DNA from: a bacterium
GTDB lineage: Bacteria; Eisenbacteria; RBG-16-71-46; CAIMUX01
Direction: 5' to 3'
Length of the DNA stretch: 64,000 nucleotides
Assembly: GCA_030431975.1 (NCBI GenBank)
Contig: JAUIHP010000019.1
Location: forward strand, 62,001-126,000
Part shown: positions 9,019 through 19,029 of the stretch, piece by piece
How positions within the stretch are numbered: position 1 is the first letter of the stretch
Layout of the letters: every line of letters starts with the position of its first letter
Notes under the pieces: model-generated
What the model saw: only the letters and a program-made list of their open reading frames with translations
Databases searched by the model: none
What the model was told of the DNA's origin: nothing
Translations under genes and position numbers: made by a program

Positions 9019-11616
9019 TTACCGCGTCGTCTGAATCTTCCTCACCGCAACGCCACTCTCCGTAGTCACCCGCACGAGATACATCCCGACCGGCAGATCC
9101 CGATTCCAATCCACCGTCAGGTCATGGGCTCCCGCAGAGAACGTCCCGTCCGCCAGCACGTCCAACCGTCGTCCATGAATATCGAAGACCTCGGCCTTGA
9201 CGGGCCCGGCCTCTGCCAACTCGAACTGCATGGCGAAGTGATCGCGAACGGGATTGGGTGCGATGCGGAAAGCCAGAGCGTCTTGTGCGGAACCCTCGCC
9301 GACAACGTCGGCCGGATCGAGCAGCGAGTAGTCCCACATGCCGCGGCCGAAGGTGCCAAAGCGGACGGAGTTGATCTCCGGAACCCACTCCACGCTCCAG
9401 TAGGTGGTCAAGGGAGCCTCGGTTCCCATGATGCTTTCCCATTCACCTGCGGACTCGTCATAGCGGTAGGCGCCGACTTCCGTGGCCGCAAAAAGCTGAT
9501 CGTTGTTCTGGCCGCCGAGGACGAGTTCATAGACCAACGTGTTGGGGAGACCGTCGCCGATTCCTTCCCACGTCGCTCCGCCGTCGGTCGTCTTCCAAAC
9601 GGGATGTCCGAGGTAACCGCTGCCTCCGATGTAACAGAGGTCGCGGTCGTTGGGTGACGGCTCGACGGTCGTTCCGTGGAACCAGTGACCGTTGGGTCCG
9701 CGTGTCGGGTTCGTGAACGTGACGCCGTGGTCATGGGAATACCAAATCTGTCCATCGTCCTGAACGGCGTACCAGTAGTCGGTGTCCGCGAGTGAGATCG
9801 ACAGACCGGAGAGCGTCGCTCCTCCAAAGTTCTGCGGAAGCATCGTGATGTCGAAATGGTAGCTGGTGCCGATCTTGTCGTACTTGTAGATCGCTTCGCC
9901 AAGGAAGTAGAACGTGCCTTCGTCATCGGGATCCGCACACAGGGGCGGCAGCCACAGGTGTTGCGAAGTCGGGAAGTCCCCGATGTTGGCCAGTCCTTGC
10001 GGTGCGTCCTCGAACTTCTGCAGCAGGATGAAGCCGGGATAAACCGAGAACAGCAGATTGTGATCCCGGTTCGTCGAGACCATATGCGCGTAGTCGCCGC
10101 TGATCAGCTGATCGAAGGCGAGGTAGGGCGTGCCGGATCCGGGCAGCGACTGCTGATAACCCTGGTCCTGCGAACCGCCCGCGACGAGGTAAGGATCACT
10201 GCCGCTGGTGTAAGTGTCGTAGTACTGACTGATCCCGATGCCGTACAGACAAAGGTTCTGCACCGTCGCGCCATTGTCGTAGGAAACGTAGGTTCCGCCG
10301 TCCGTATTGAAGAAGATGGCGTCGTTGGAACCGACCATCTTCGAATCGAGACCGCGAATGTCGGCGTGCAGCTGGTTCGCGGGATCGCCGTAGTAGGCGC
10401 CCCACGTGTTGATGACGGAGAAGTTCAGTCCGCCGTTTGTCGACCGCCAGCACTCGACGCCGCCGTAGAAGACGACATCGGGGTCGGAGATCGAACACGT
10501 CATCTCCGTCCAGAAGTCTCCCGGTGTGTGGCGATAGCTCCACGTCGTTCCGCCGGCGCCGGACTGGTACAGCTTCCACGTACCTGCCTCCTGGACCATG
10601 GCGAAGAAACTCGGACCACCGGCTTCCGATCCTGCGAGGATGACGCCGCTGACGTTTCCGGTCGTGGGAAGAGTTCCGACGTTCGAGAAGTTGAGTCCCT
10701 GGTCCGTCGAGACCTGAAGCGTGTTCCCACTTAGGACGTAGAGATCCCCGCCGGTCTGGCGATCGATCCAAATGTCCGAACGCGGATTGCCCGGAAACAC
10801 GTGTCGCAGTTCCCACGAGAAACCACCGTCCTGCGAACGGTAAAGAAGGAACCCATAGTCGAAACCGCCGCCGCCGTCCCAGATGTCGCGCGCGCGGGTC
10901 ATCATGTACACGCGCCGCGGGTCCGAAACGTCGCGGACCATGCGGATGGCCTCGTAGAAGTCCTCGGCCAAACCGCTCGGAACGAACCAGGAGTCGCCGC
11001 CGTTGGTCGTCGTGTGAAGTTGGGCGAAGCCGCCCTCGGAGGCGAGAGTATGGACCGTCTCGGGATGTCCGTTCCCGGCCGGGACGACCAGGACCTGGTT
11101 CGATTCATAGCCGAGTGCGTCCGAGATGGGCGCCCAGTCGCTGCCGTCGATCGGGCTGCGCCAAACGCCGCCATTGGCCGAGCCGACGTAGAGCGTGGAT
11201 CCGTCGGCCGTCGGGCAGGCGGTGCGTGAGTGGCCGGCCTGATTGGCCGAACCCACCTCGGTCCAGCTGTTCGTCGTGGCCCCGCGCTCCATCTGCGTGT
11301 AGCGCTCGAGTGCCAGGGCGGTACGGTGTCCGCGATCGATGGCCCGCCAGTCGACGCCGGGCGCTTTGTGCATGGACTCGATCCACTCGGCCCGCGCCTG
11401 CTTCTGCTCTCGCCGCTCGTCCTGATGTAGGGCCAGTTCGGTCGGGCTGGGGAGCGTTCCCGCCATGGCGGCCCGAACCTTGACGTTGGGCTCAACCATC
11501 GGGACCGCCTCGACGACCCCGATGTGATTCGGATCGGGCTCGGGAGCGTGGGAGTCAAACGTGGTGGGTGCCACACAAGCAGTTGCAAAGACAGCGGTTG
11601 CGGCGATGAGGCGCAT
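9019..11616 (-). CDS. Secreted BNR/sortilin-like repeat protein with C-terminal sorting module
   Basis: An 865-residue exported protein. The N-terminus is a short signal peptide; an FATAC run could be a weak lipobox. The body is a multi-bladed propeller with repeated Asp-box-like elements (for example STNGGLNF, TTDGGATW, SQDGGFSW, STDQGLNF), as in BNR/Vps10-type exo-alpha-sialidase-fold proteins. No sialidase active-site arginine triad is evident, so an enzymatic role is not claimed. The last ~80 residues form a FlgD-Ig-like beta-sandwich (NPVRDHF..., VFDIHGRR, GMYLVRV) of the type used as an export signal in FCB bacteria. The start has AAGGAG 5 bases upstream. Confidence 0.85.
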   Translation of the reverse strand: MRLIAATAVFATACVAPTTFDSHAPEPDPNHIGVVEAVPMVEPNVKVRAAMAGTLPSPTELALHQDERREQKQARAEWIESMHKAPGVDWRAIDRGHRTALALERYTQMERGATTNSWTEVGSANQAGHSRTACPTADGSTLYVGSANGGVWRSPIDGSDWAPISDALGYESNQVLVVPAGNGHPETVHTLASEGGFAQLHTTTNGGDSWFVPSGLAEDFYEAIRMVRDVSDPRRVYMMTRARDIWDGGGGFDYGFLLYRSQDGGFSWELRHVFPGNPRSDIWIDRQTGGDLYVLSGNTLQVSTDQGLNFSNVGTLPTTGNVSGVILAGSEAGGPSFFAMVQEAGTWKLYQSGAGGTTWSYRHTPGDFWTEMTCSISDPDVVFYGGVECWRSTNGGLNFSVINTWGAYYGDPANQLHADIRGLDSKMVGSNDAIFFNTDGGTYVSYDNGATVQNLCLYGIGISQYYDTYTSGSDPYLVAGGSQDQGYQQSLPGSGTPYLAFDQLISGDYAHMVSTNRDHNLLFSVYPGFILLQKFEDAPQGLANIGDFPTSQHLWLPPLCADPDDEGTFYFLGEAIYKYDKIGTSYHFDITMLPQNFGGATLSGLSISLADTDYWYAVQDDGQIWYSHDHGVTFTNPTRGPNGHWFHGTTVEPSPNDRDLCYIGGSGYLGHPVWKTTDGGATWEGIGDGLPNTLVYELVLGGQNNDQLFAATEVGAYRYDESAGEWESIMGTEAPLTTYWSVEWVPEINSVRFGTFGRGMWDYSLLDPADVVGEGSAQDALAFRIAPNPVRDHFAMQFELAEAGPVKAEVFDIHGRRLDVLADGTFSAGAHDLTVDWNRDLPVGMYLVRVTTESGVAVRKIQTTR

Positions 11617-11715
11617 GCCGACTCCTTAGGAGTGAGAGCCAATTTCGTCCGAACGCAGGCGATTCGGGCATTCCAGCATGGAGTATACCACGCTGGGAGA
11701 TCCGGTTACGGTCCA

Positions 11716-13392
11716 CTAGTCCAGGTAGGTCCGAATCCAGTATTCCTGCAGATCCTGCATGGCTGGGACCGTCCACCGCGATCCGGCCTCGGCGTTGAGA
11801 ATCAGGGTGAACGCGACGGCCTCGCCGTTTGCATCCTCGACGTAGCCGGCCAAGCTGCTCACCCTCGTGTCGGAAAGAGTGCCCGTCTTGGCCCAAAGGA
11901 CCGGGGGTGAATCTCCGCGGAAACGATTCCTCAACGTGCCGGGCTGGCCGGGGCCTGGAAGGCCAAAGAGCAGCTTCGGTTGCCAAGCGAGGTCATCCCA
12001 AGCCCGAACCAGGAGTTCGGTCACTCCGGCCGCGGTCAGTAGGTTCTCTGTGGAAAGCCCGCTTCCGTCGGAAAGAGCGCAGCCTCGGCACTCGGTGGTG
12101 TTTTCTCGCAGCCAATCCGTCAGCGCCCGTCCGGCGTCCTCCATGAAAAGCGATGCAGACTCCGTCGCCGCGGGCTCGAGAGGCGAACCGCCGGGGTACG
12201 CCGAACCGGGGCCGAGATGTGACGAACTCTGGTCGCCCATCGAGCCGGGGTTTCCGTTCGCCAATCGCGCGTCGAATCGCTCCCGGTGGACGGCGAGCGC
12301 CAGCTGGTTCGCGATGAAGTTGGAGCTGTACCGATTCATGCTGGTCAGGAGTTCCGCAACGGGAAGCGAGGGAAACTCCATCCAAACGTCGTCGGGAGCC
12401 GTACCGGCGGCGATCTCGATCGGTCCGTTGACCTCGATCTCGAACTCTCGCAGGAACGAAAGGAAGAGAGAGCCTACGAAAGGCAGGGGATAGCGGGCGC
12501 GACGGTAGACGTTGTAATCGGCCGTGCCCATCGGCAGGCGGCCGGTCAGACGAATGACCTCCAGCGGTTCGCCGGAGAGGCGGAAACTTCCCACGACCGG
12601 AGGCGCCGTCGGGTCGTTCGTCTGAATCTGATGACACCACTCTTCGTAGCGCATCCCTTCGACGGTCGGGTCGAGGTCGACGTGAAAATCCTGTGAGGTG
12701 CCGGGAGCCGCCGTCCGCAGTCGATTGTCGACTTCGAAGTAGCCCAGGTCGTAGGGATCACCGGAAACGATGGCCCGCTCGCCGGTCTTCGGCGCGGACG
12801 TCAGTCGAAGGACGTGGCTGTTGAAGTTCATCGCCACGCCGGAAGGCCGCGCGGCGTACGACCGGTCCGAGCCACCCAGGCTTTCCCCGGCCGTCGGGTC
12901 GTCGAGAGGAAAGCCGGAAGCATGAATGATGAGCCGGCCATCGACCTGCCGCAGTCCTGCCGAGCGCAGGCGGTGGCAGAGCAGCCACAGCCGTTCGCTG
13001 ACCAGGAATGGGTCGCCGTCGCCGGAGACCCAAAGGTCGCCGCTCAGGACTCCCGCCCGGAAGTCTCCGGTTCGGTGAACCCGCGTTTCGAACGTGTAGT
13101 TGGCGCCCAGCACGTCCAGCGCCGCGGCGGAGGTGACGAGTTTGGTCACGCTGGCAGGTATCAACGGCTTTTGTGCCCCGACGGAGACGGTCGGACGTCG
13201 CGTCTCTTCCTCGAGGGGGACGAACTGGAGCGCGAACTTCAGCCCCTGGCCCCGATCTGAGCCCAGAAGTTCCTGAACCTCGGAAACCAGCTCTCGCGGG
13301 CCGGCGATGGGGGAGGTGGCCCAGAGCGCCGTCAGTCCGACGGAAAGTCCGAGGATGTGGGCGGCGCGGCGCGCACGAGTGAATCGATTCAT
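11716..13392 (-). CDS. dacB: PBP4-type D-alanyl-D-alanine carboxypeptidase/endopeptidase
   Basis: A 558-residue periplasmic S13-family penicillin-binding protein. A signal peptide covers residues 1-30. The SxxK motif is S81-V-T-K84 (PASVTKLVTSAA), the SxN motif is in NRYSSNFIANQL, and the KTG motif is in LWAKTGTLSD near the C-terminus. Between SxxK and SxN lies the long insertion characteristic of class C PBPs. It trims or cleaves peptidoglycan cross-links. Length and motif order are normal. The ATG at 13392 begins a typical charged n-region. It is transcribed away from the divergent gene at 13630 and sits 99 bases upstream of the BNR protein. Confidence 0.9.
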   Translation of the reverse strand: MNRFTRARRAAHILGLSVGLTALWATSPIAGPRELVSEVQELLGSDRGQGLKFALQFVPLEEETRRPTVSVGAQKPLIPASVTKLVTSAAALDVLGANYTFETRVHRTGDFRAGVLSGDLWVSGDGDPFLVSERLWLLCHRLRSAGLRQVDGRLIIHASGFPLDDPTAGESLGGSDRSYAARPSGVAMNFNSHVLRLTSAPKTGERAIVSGDPYDLGYFEVDNRLRTAAPGTSQDFHVDLDPTVEGMRYEEWCHQIQTNDPTAPPVVGSFRLSGEPLEVIRLTGRLPMGTADYNVYRRARYPLPFVGSLFLSFLREFEIEVNGPIEIAAGTAPDDVWMEFPSLPVAELLTSMNRYSSNFIANQLALAVHRERFDARLANGNPGSMGDQSSSHLGPGSAYPGGSPLEPAATESASLFMEDAGRALTDWLRENTTECRGCALSDGSGLSTENLLTAAGVTELLVRAWDDLAWQPKLLFGLPGPGQPGTLRNRFRGDSPPVLWAKTGTLSDTRVSSLAGYVEDANGEAVAFTLILNAEAGSRWTVPAMQDLQEYWIRTYLD

Positions 13393-13629
13393 GGTCTCCC
13401 CTGTAAATTAGGATCGGCGGGGCGTCGGCGTTTCTGCGCGCCCGTCCCGAGAATCTTTACGGTGCGTCTCTGGATGTGCAACTCCTCGATCTCATGGGTC
13501 CGGCTTCGGAACGATTATTCAAGGGTGAGGTCCGGCCGATCCCGCGATACTCTGGGAATCCATTGCGTTCTTCCCAAGAACCGACGGAAACCTTGGAGTC
13601 TCCGTCACGTAGTTGTGAGTGACAGAAAG

Positions 13630-13989
13630 ATGCCAGAACACGACCGGGCCTTGACGCGACGCGACCTCGAGTCGCTGCACGAAGCCCTCACATACATGAG
13701 AAAGAGGGTTTTCGAGCCGGGCGAGCTGGTTCGGGTTCGCGGAATGATCCAGCGACTGGAAGACATCCTGTTGGATCAGCCGGAGTCCGCCCGCTTTCGC
13801 TTGTCGCCACCGGAGCTCGAGACGCTCGACCGGCAGCTGGCGGCGTACACCGAAGCGATGACGCAGCGTGGTGCCTCGCAGGAGTCCCGCGATCAGGCCA
13901 GGGAAATCCAGGCCCTGAGGACTCGCATCGGCGGCCGTCCGCCAAGGAAGCGCAGCTGGCTTCAGAAGTTGTTTGGGAAGAGAGACTGA
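13630..13989 (+). CDS. Small uncharacterised protein
   Basis: A 119-residue, highly charged cytoplasmic protein that I do not recognise. It is predicted to be mostly helical, with heptad-like leucines (RRDLESLHEALTYM, LETLDRQLAAYTEAM), and ends in a basic tail (PPRKRSWLQKLFGKRD) that could bind a membrane surface or nucleic acid. ATG at 13630 is chosen; an in-frame GTG at 13615 is an alternative because neither has a strong Shine-Dalgarno. The stop is 21 bases before the membrane-protein gene on the same strand, so the two are probably cotranscribed. The frame is closed by downstream context and codon use like its neighbours, which supports a real gene. Confidence 0.6.
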   Translation: MPEHDRALTRRDLESLHEALTYMRKRVFEPGELVRVRGMIQRLEDILLDQPESARFRLSPPELETLDRQLAAYTEAMTQRGASQESRDQAREIQALRTRIGGRPPRKRSWLQKLFGKRD

Positions 13990-14010
13990 CCCGCCGCAAT
14001 GGGAGACACC

Positions 14011-15336
14011 ATGAAGTTCACGGAAGCCTATTCGATCGGCAAGGCTGTGGAAGCCGGCTGGAACGCGGTCAAACGCGCACCTCTCGCGCTGCTCGTGGCC
14101 GCACTGATTCTGGTCGTTCTCGATTCCAACTGCGGGATCGAAGGCGACGACTTCCGTGACGCTCCACGCTGGGCGCTCGAGTACTTCGGGCTCGCGCTGT
14201 TTGCCGGCGGAGTTTTCTCCGTTCTCTTCTTCCTCCTCAAGGTCTACATCACGCCGGGCTACATGCGGACCGCGGGACGGGCCGTCTACGGCCAGCGCCC
14301 GAACATCGAACGCGTCTTTGGGTCGACCGACCGTTTCCTCGACATGCTGATCTGGAAGATCATTCGCAATGGACTCATGTTGCTGACCGTCATCGGCCTC
14401 ATCATCCCACTCATCCCTCTGGGACTGGTCGGAGGCGTGACCGCGGCCTTCGGACACGAGTTGTTCGACAGCGTGCAGGGAGCGGGATGGGTCCTCGTGC
14501 TCTTCGCCATGCTCTACGGTCTTTTCGTGGCAGTGCCCGTGCTCGTCTACGTGGAATCGGGCCTCTTCTTCGGTGTCTTTCTGGTCTCGCTGGAAGGGAT
14601 GTCCGCGACCAACGCTCTCAAGGAGAGTTGGCGCATGGCCAAGGGGAACCGCCTCTGGTTGATCGTCTATCGCCTCGCCCTCTTTGCGGTATCGATTCTC
14701 GGTCTCTTCGCCTTCGTCGTCGGCGTCGTCGCGACGAAAGCCATTGCCGATGCGGGAATGGTCGGGTCCTTCCTCGCCTGGAGGAAGAACGGCTGGCCCC
14801 CGGCTGCCTTCGGTGATGTCGCGGCACCAGTTCCGCCCGCAGGTCCGTCACCACACCCAGGCGCGCCGGCTCCGGGAATGCCCCCGGTACCCGGCCGTCC
14901 GTCGGCGGGGCACACGCCTTCTTCTCCGGGCTCGGTTCCCGAAGGCTCCCAACCTCAGCCCGGCGGCGAGCCTCAGTCTGGCGCTCATCCGCAGGCCGGC
15001 CCCCATCCGCAGACTGGCGCGCATCCGACGAACCCGACGCCTCGATTCACGGGAGCGATGCCGCCGCCCATGCCGCCGGCCGCCCCGCCCTCCTTCACAT
15101 CGTCCGAGCCGGCAGATGAGACGGGAGTCCCGTCAGGTTCCGACTCGCCTCAGAGCGATTCGGTTGGGAAGGGCGAGATGCCGGGAGGGCCGCTGGGTCC
15201 GGACTGGGATCCGCTCGAGGACATCCTCAAGGACATGACTTCGGACGATCCGTCCAAGCGCGATGAGGGCGATGACGAAGACCCGAACGGTCGGCGGCCC
15301 CTTCCTCCGGTCCCTCCGAAAGGAAGCCCCGATTAG
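14011..15336 (+). CDS. Multi-spanning membrane protein with Pro-rich C-terminal tail
   Basis: A 441-residue protein. The first ~260 residues hold about five or six hydrophobic segments (near 22-44, 60-85, 118-150, 160-195 and 215-245), including an amphipathic element (ALKESWRMAKGN) seen in YciC/DUF975-like and related glycerophosphodiester phosphodiesterase membrane regions. Residues ~270-441 are low-complexity Pro/Gly/Ser/His with short repeats (QAGPHPQTGAHP), probably a disordered tail, and end in an acidic stretch. Start: ATG at 14011 has GGGAG 5 bases upstream; ATG at 13999 is also in frame. No enzymatic motif is seen. It follows the small unknown gene closely. Function unknown; perhaps a scaffold. 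Confidence 0.7.
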   Translation: MKFTEAYSIGKAVEAGWNAVKRAPLALLVAALILVVLDSNCGIEGDDFRDAPRWALEYFGLALFAGGVFSVLFFLLKVYITPGYMRTAGRAVYGQRPNIERVFGSTDRFLDMLIWKIIRNGLMLLTVIGLIIPLIPLGLVGGVTAAFGHELFDSVQGAGWVLVLFAMLYGLFVAVPVLVYVESGLFFGVFLVSLEGMSATNALKESWRMAKGNRLWLIVYRLALFAVSILGLFAFVVGVVATKAIADAGMVGSFLAWRKNGWPPAAFGDVAAPVPPAGPSPHPGAPAPGMPPVPGRPSAGHTPSSPGSVPEGSQPQPGGEPQSGAHPQAGPHPQTGAHPTNPTPRFTGAMPPPMPPAAPPSFTSSEPADETGVPSGSDSPQSDSVGKGEMPGGPLGPDWDPLEDILKDMTSDDPSKRDEGDDEDPNGRRPLPPVPPKGSPD

Positions 15337-15581
15337 TGGACCGCGACCGAGGACGGTTACGGACCACGAGCAAGCACTCCACTTTTTTTCCCGAGGGGAC
15401 GCAACTCTACGGGATCTGACGTCGATGAGTCTTCCGCGGCACCATTGGGTGCTGCGGGAGATTCTGCGTCAGGAGAGGCTCCCGGATACGCGATGGTCTG
15501 CGCGGGCTGGGATGTTCGCGCTACACTGCCCGCTTGACCTCGATTCGAGGTGGGCTTCGGAGGTTTGGAACAGGAGTTCTT

Positions 15582-16670
15582 GTGTTTCGAGAGTCGGATC
15601 TGCTGTTGGCCATAGAAACGTCCTGCGACGACACGTGCGCCGCCGTCGTGCGCGGCGATGGAACGCTTCTCTCCAACGTCGTCGCGCGTCAGGCCATCCA
15701 CGAGGAGTACGTCGGGGTCGTCCCGGAGCTGGCCTCGCGAGAGCACCAGCGTCTACTTCTGCCGACCGTTCGAATGTCCCTGGAAGAGGCCGGAGTCGGT
15801 CTCGACGATCTCTCCGCCGTTGCGGCGACTCGAGGTCCCGGTCTGATCGGCTGCCTTCTCGTGGGACTGTCCGCGGCGAAAGGGCTCGCCTTGTCTCGCG
15901 GGTTGCCCTTCGTCGGAGTCAACCATATCGAGGGCCATCTCGCGGCCATTTGTGCGGAACAGGAGTGGGAGGCGCCTTTCGTCGGCCTGGTTGCATCCGG
16001 CGGGCACACGGAACTGATGTACGTTCCCGAATGGGGCGAGTACCAGCTTCTCGGGGCGACTCGGGACGATGCAGCGGGAGAGGCCTTCGACAAGGTCGCA
16101 AAGCTCCTGGGGCTTGGCTTTCCGGGTGGCCCCATCGTCGACCGCTATGCACAACAGGGGAACCCGAAGGCGATTGCCTTCCCTCGGGCCTGGCTCAAGA
16201 AAGACGGGCCGTTCGACTTTTCATTCAGCGGTTTGAAGACGGCCGTGAAGTATCACCTGGAGGATGTCGGTTTCTTTGACGAAGCCGCGCCTTCTTCGGA
16301 AGAACCGGCAACTTCGGACCCGGATCGGGATGCCTTTCTTGCAGACGTTTGTGCCTCTTTCCAAGCCGCGGTCATCGATGTTCTGGTCGGAAAGTTGGAA
16401 CTGGCCTGCAAGGAAACGAAGACGAACCGCGTCCTCCTATGCGGAGGCGTGGCCTGTAACGGTGCCCTCCGGGAAGCTGCGGGGGATATGGCCCGGTCGC
16501 TCGGGGGCGAGCTCGGTGTTCCCTCGCCGCGCCTCTGCCAGGACAATGCGGGAATGATCGGAATGGCCGCCCTGTCGAGGCTGCGGGCCGGAGAGACGGA
16601 TCCGCTGTCACTGCCTGCGGTCGCCAATCTCGACGAATTGGTCCTGACCTCGCCGTTCGCCGGCGCGTGA
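15582..16670 (+). CDS. tsaD: tRNA N6-threonylcarbamoyladenosine transferase TsaD
   Basis: A 362-residue protein with the Kae1/TsaD signature. IETSCDDT lies at residues 11-18. The metal site HIEGH is near 112-116, followed by SGGHTEL, DDAAGEAFDKVAKLLGLGFPGG and a C-terminal GGVACN...QDNAGMIG. It transfers threonylcarbamoyl to A37 of ANN-decoding tRNAs together with TsaB, TsaC and TsaE, none of which is in this window. I choose GTG at 15582: AGGAG lies 5 bases upstream and IETSCDDT then falls at the usual distance from the N-terminus. A longer in-frame TTG start (15534) exists but lacks support. Length is normal for the family. Confidence 0.93.
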   Translation: MFRESDLLLAIETSCDDTCAAVVRGDGTLLSNVVARQAIHEEYVGVVPELASREHQRLLLPTVRMSLEEAGVGLDDLSAVAATRGPGLIGCLLVGLSAAKGLALSRGLPFVGVNHIEGHLAAICAEQEWEAPFVGLVASGGHTELMYVPEWGEYQLLGATRDDAAGEAFDKVAKLLGLGFPGGPIVDRYAQQGNPKAIAFPRAWLKKDGPFDFSFSGLKTAVKYHLEDVGFFDEAAPSSEEPATSDPDRDAFLADVCASFQAAVIDVLVGKLELACKETKTNRVLLCGGVACNGALREAAGDMARSLGGELGVPSPRLCQDNAGMIGMAALSRLRAGETDPLSLPAVANLDELVLTSPFAGA

Positions 16671-16831
16671 GCGAGTTCGGAAGTGGTTGTTCGGTGTTGG
16701 CTTGCCCGTCTCACTCAGTTGAGACCCCGAGGAAACCGATGATAGGATCTGCAGAATCTGGGCCCAGAACGTTGGAAGGACCCGACCCGGGTGACGGCCC
16801 ACGGACGCGAGAACACAGGGATCGTTTGTAC

Positions 16832-18982
16832 ATGAAGCTTTCCTCTCCGGCCCTACGTCGGCTGCCTTCGTGGCTCGTCATGATGGCCGTCGCCGTCGTC
16901 TCATTGGTTGTCGCTAACCCGGCCTGGTCCCAGGACTCTTTCGAGCCCAACGACACGCCGGCCCAGGCGCACCAGATCACGCAAAGCGGAGTTCCGATCG
17001 AGTCGTGGATTTCTTCGGAAAGCGACTCGGACTGGTACGTCTTCGAGCAGGCCGAACAGGGTGCCGTGCGGATCCAGTTGACGAGCCTTGCTCCTGAGGT
17101 GGACTACGACGTCTGCGTCTACGCGAGCGCGACAGACAGCTTGTGCTCCGACAACCCTGACAACGACGACGAAGACATCCAAGCCACGGCTACGGCGGGG
17201 GTCTACTACATCCAGGTCTACCCGTGGAGCGGGTTCAGTAGCGACTCCTACATTCTCACGGTCGACTTCATTGCTGGGAGCGGAGGCAACGAACCTCCGT
17301 CGGTGACCGTGACCTCCCCGGCCGGCGGGGAAAGCTACACGGGCGGGTCGACGCAAAGTCTGAGCTACGTCATCAGCGACAACGACGGGGACTCGCAGAG
17401 TACCACCTGGGAATACTCCACCAACGGAGGCTCATCCTGGACCGTCATCAGTAGCGGCACGAGGTCTGTCGGTTCGCATACCGAGTCGTGGACGGTTGCC
17501 AACGTGGAAACGTCCAGCGGACGCATTCGCGTCACCGCGAACGATGGGCAGGCGTCGGGAAGCGGCCAATCCAACGCTTTCAGCATCACGGTTCCGCAGT
17601 CGGGCAACAACACCCTGGCACTAGGCGCGGCCAGTGGAGAAGTGGGCCAGACCGTTACGATCAATCTCGACCTCGACAACGAAGACACGGTCAAGGGACT
17701 GCAGGTCGACGTCACGTTCGACGCTTCGAAGGTCGCGTTCACGAACGCGACGACTGCCGGAAGAACGTCTCAGTTCGACATCTCTTCGAACACGGTCTCC
17801 ACAGGTCGCGCCCGCGTCGTGCTCTTCACGGAGTCCACACCATCGTCCGTCCTGTCCGCAGGCACGGGCGCTGTGGCGCAGCTTTCCTTTTCGTTGGTCA
17901 GTTCCGGGACGAGCACACTCAATATGTCCGGCGCAGTGCTGTCGAGCGAGACGGGAACATCCCTCTCCGTGGACGCGAGCGACACCGGTTCGGTCACGGC
18001 GACGGGCGGCGGACAGGACCTGGCTGTGAGTCTCGTCGCGCCGACGGGAGGCGAAGTCCTGAGCGGCGGCAGCATCCAAAACGTTCAGTGGGTGGCCACG
18101 GGCGGATCCGGATCGATCACGGTCGAGTTGGAGTATTCGACCAACGGCGGGAGCAGCTGGAACAACATCCAGAACGGTCTCTCCAGCAGCGGAACCTACT
18201 CCTGGAGCGTCCCATCCGTCTCGACGAACAGCGCACGGGTCTTGGTTATCGCCTCCGACGGATCGACCACGGCTCAGGACGAGTCGTCCAACTTCACCAT
18301 CAATACGAGTTCCGGAGGCAATGTCGTTTCCGTGGGATCGGTCTCCGGCGGAAACGGCGAAACCGTTCCCCTTTCGCTCAGTGTGAACAACGATGACACG
18401 GTCAAAGCGCTGCAGCTCGATCTAGACTTTGATCCGGCGGTCGTGTCCTTCTCGTCCGCAGTGCCGACCGGACGGGGTGCGGCGATGGAGGCCGATGCCT
18501 CGACGGTGTCCAGTGGACGCGCCCGCGTTGTTCTCTACTTCGACGATACGCAGACGCTGGGAGCCGGGAACGGAACGGTTGCGAATCTCAACTTCCGCCT
18601 GGTCGGTGGGCTCAACGCACAGTCCACGATCACTCCGGTCAACCTCGTGCTGTCGGATCCGAACGCGAACTCCCTCGCCGCGACCGGGCAGGCCGGAGTG
18701 GCCACGGTCACGTCCGGGCCCAAGGGTGCGCCGGAAGTCCAGGTGTCCGTGCTGAAGAACCCGGGTTCCAACCGAGTCCTCGACATTCATGTGCTGGTCG
18801 AGGGGGGATCGGGCAGCACTCCGTCGGTGACGGTCGGCGGCGCGGCCGTGACGATGGCGGGTGCGGGTGGCCTCTTCAAGGGGCAGTTCTACGTGACGAG
18901 CGACGTGAGCAGCGTAACGGTCAGTGCATCGGACACGAACGGAGTCGGGACGGGTACCGACTCCAAGACGGTGAGCTTCTAG
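16832..18982 (+). CDS. Secreted protein with PPC domain and two cohesin-like domains
   Basis: A 716-residue exported protein; signal peptide ~1-36 ending at PAWSQ. Domains in order: a bacterial pre-peptidase C-terminal (PPC) domain ~35-148 (FEPNDT, DSDWYVF, GVYYIQVYPW); an Ig-like domain ~153-255; cohesin-like domain 1 ~258-391 (GEVGQTVTINLDLDN...VTFDASKVAF); a second Ig-like domain ~391-492; cohesin-like domain 2 ~493-629 (GNGETVPLSLSVNN...LDFDPAVVSF); and a short C-terminal beta domain. No enzyme active site is seen, so it looks like a scaffold or adhesin. Start: ATG at 16832 directly precedes the signal peptide. It is first in a three-gene unit with a lipoprotein and a dockerin-bearing subtilase. 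Confidence 0.82.
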   Translation: MKLSSPALRRLPSWLVMMAVAVVSLVVANPAWSQDSFEPNDTPAQAHQITQSGVPIESWISSESDSDWYVFEQAEQGAVRIQLTSLAPEVDYDVCVYASATDSLCSDNPDNDDEDIQATATAGVYYIQVYPWSGFSSDSYILTVDFIAGSGGNEPPSVTVTSPAGGESYTGGSTQSLSYVISDNDGDSQSTTWEYSTNGGSSWTVISSGTRSVGSHTESWTVANVETSSGRIRVTANDGQASGSGQSNAFSITVPQSGNNTLALGAASGEVGQTVTINLDLDNEDTVKGLQVDVTFDASKVAFTNATTAGRTSQFDISSNTVSTGRARVVLFTESTPSSVLSAGTGAVAQLSFSLVSSGTSTLNMSGAVLSSETGTSLSVDASDTGSVTATGGGQDLAVSLVAPTGGEVLSGGSIQNVQWVATGGSGSITVELEYSTNGGSSWNNIQNGLSSSGTYSWSVPSVSTNSARVLVIASDGSTTAQDESSNFTINTSSGGNVVSVGSVSGGNGETVPLSLSVNNDDTVKALQLDLDFDPAVVSFSSAVPTGRGAAMEADASTVSSGRARVVLYFDDTQTLGAGNGTVANLNFRLVGGLNAQSTITPVNLVLSDPNANSLAATGQAGVATVTSGPKGAPEVQVSVLKNPGSNRVLDIHVLVEGGSGSTPSVTVGGAAVTMAGAGGLFKGQFYVTSDVSSVTVSASDTNGVGTGTDSKTVSF

Positions 18983-19029
18983 TGTCCGCGATGGAGTGCC
19001 GGTCGAGGCGAAGCCTCAGGAAGGAAAGC

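Noticed and set aside
9019-11616. Sialidase
   Set aside because: Asp-box-like repeats are present, but the arginine triad and nucleophile tyrosine pattern were not evident, so only the fold is claimed.
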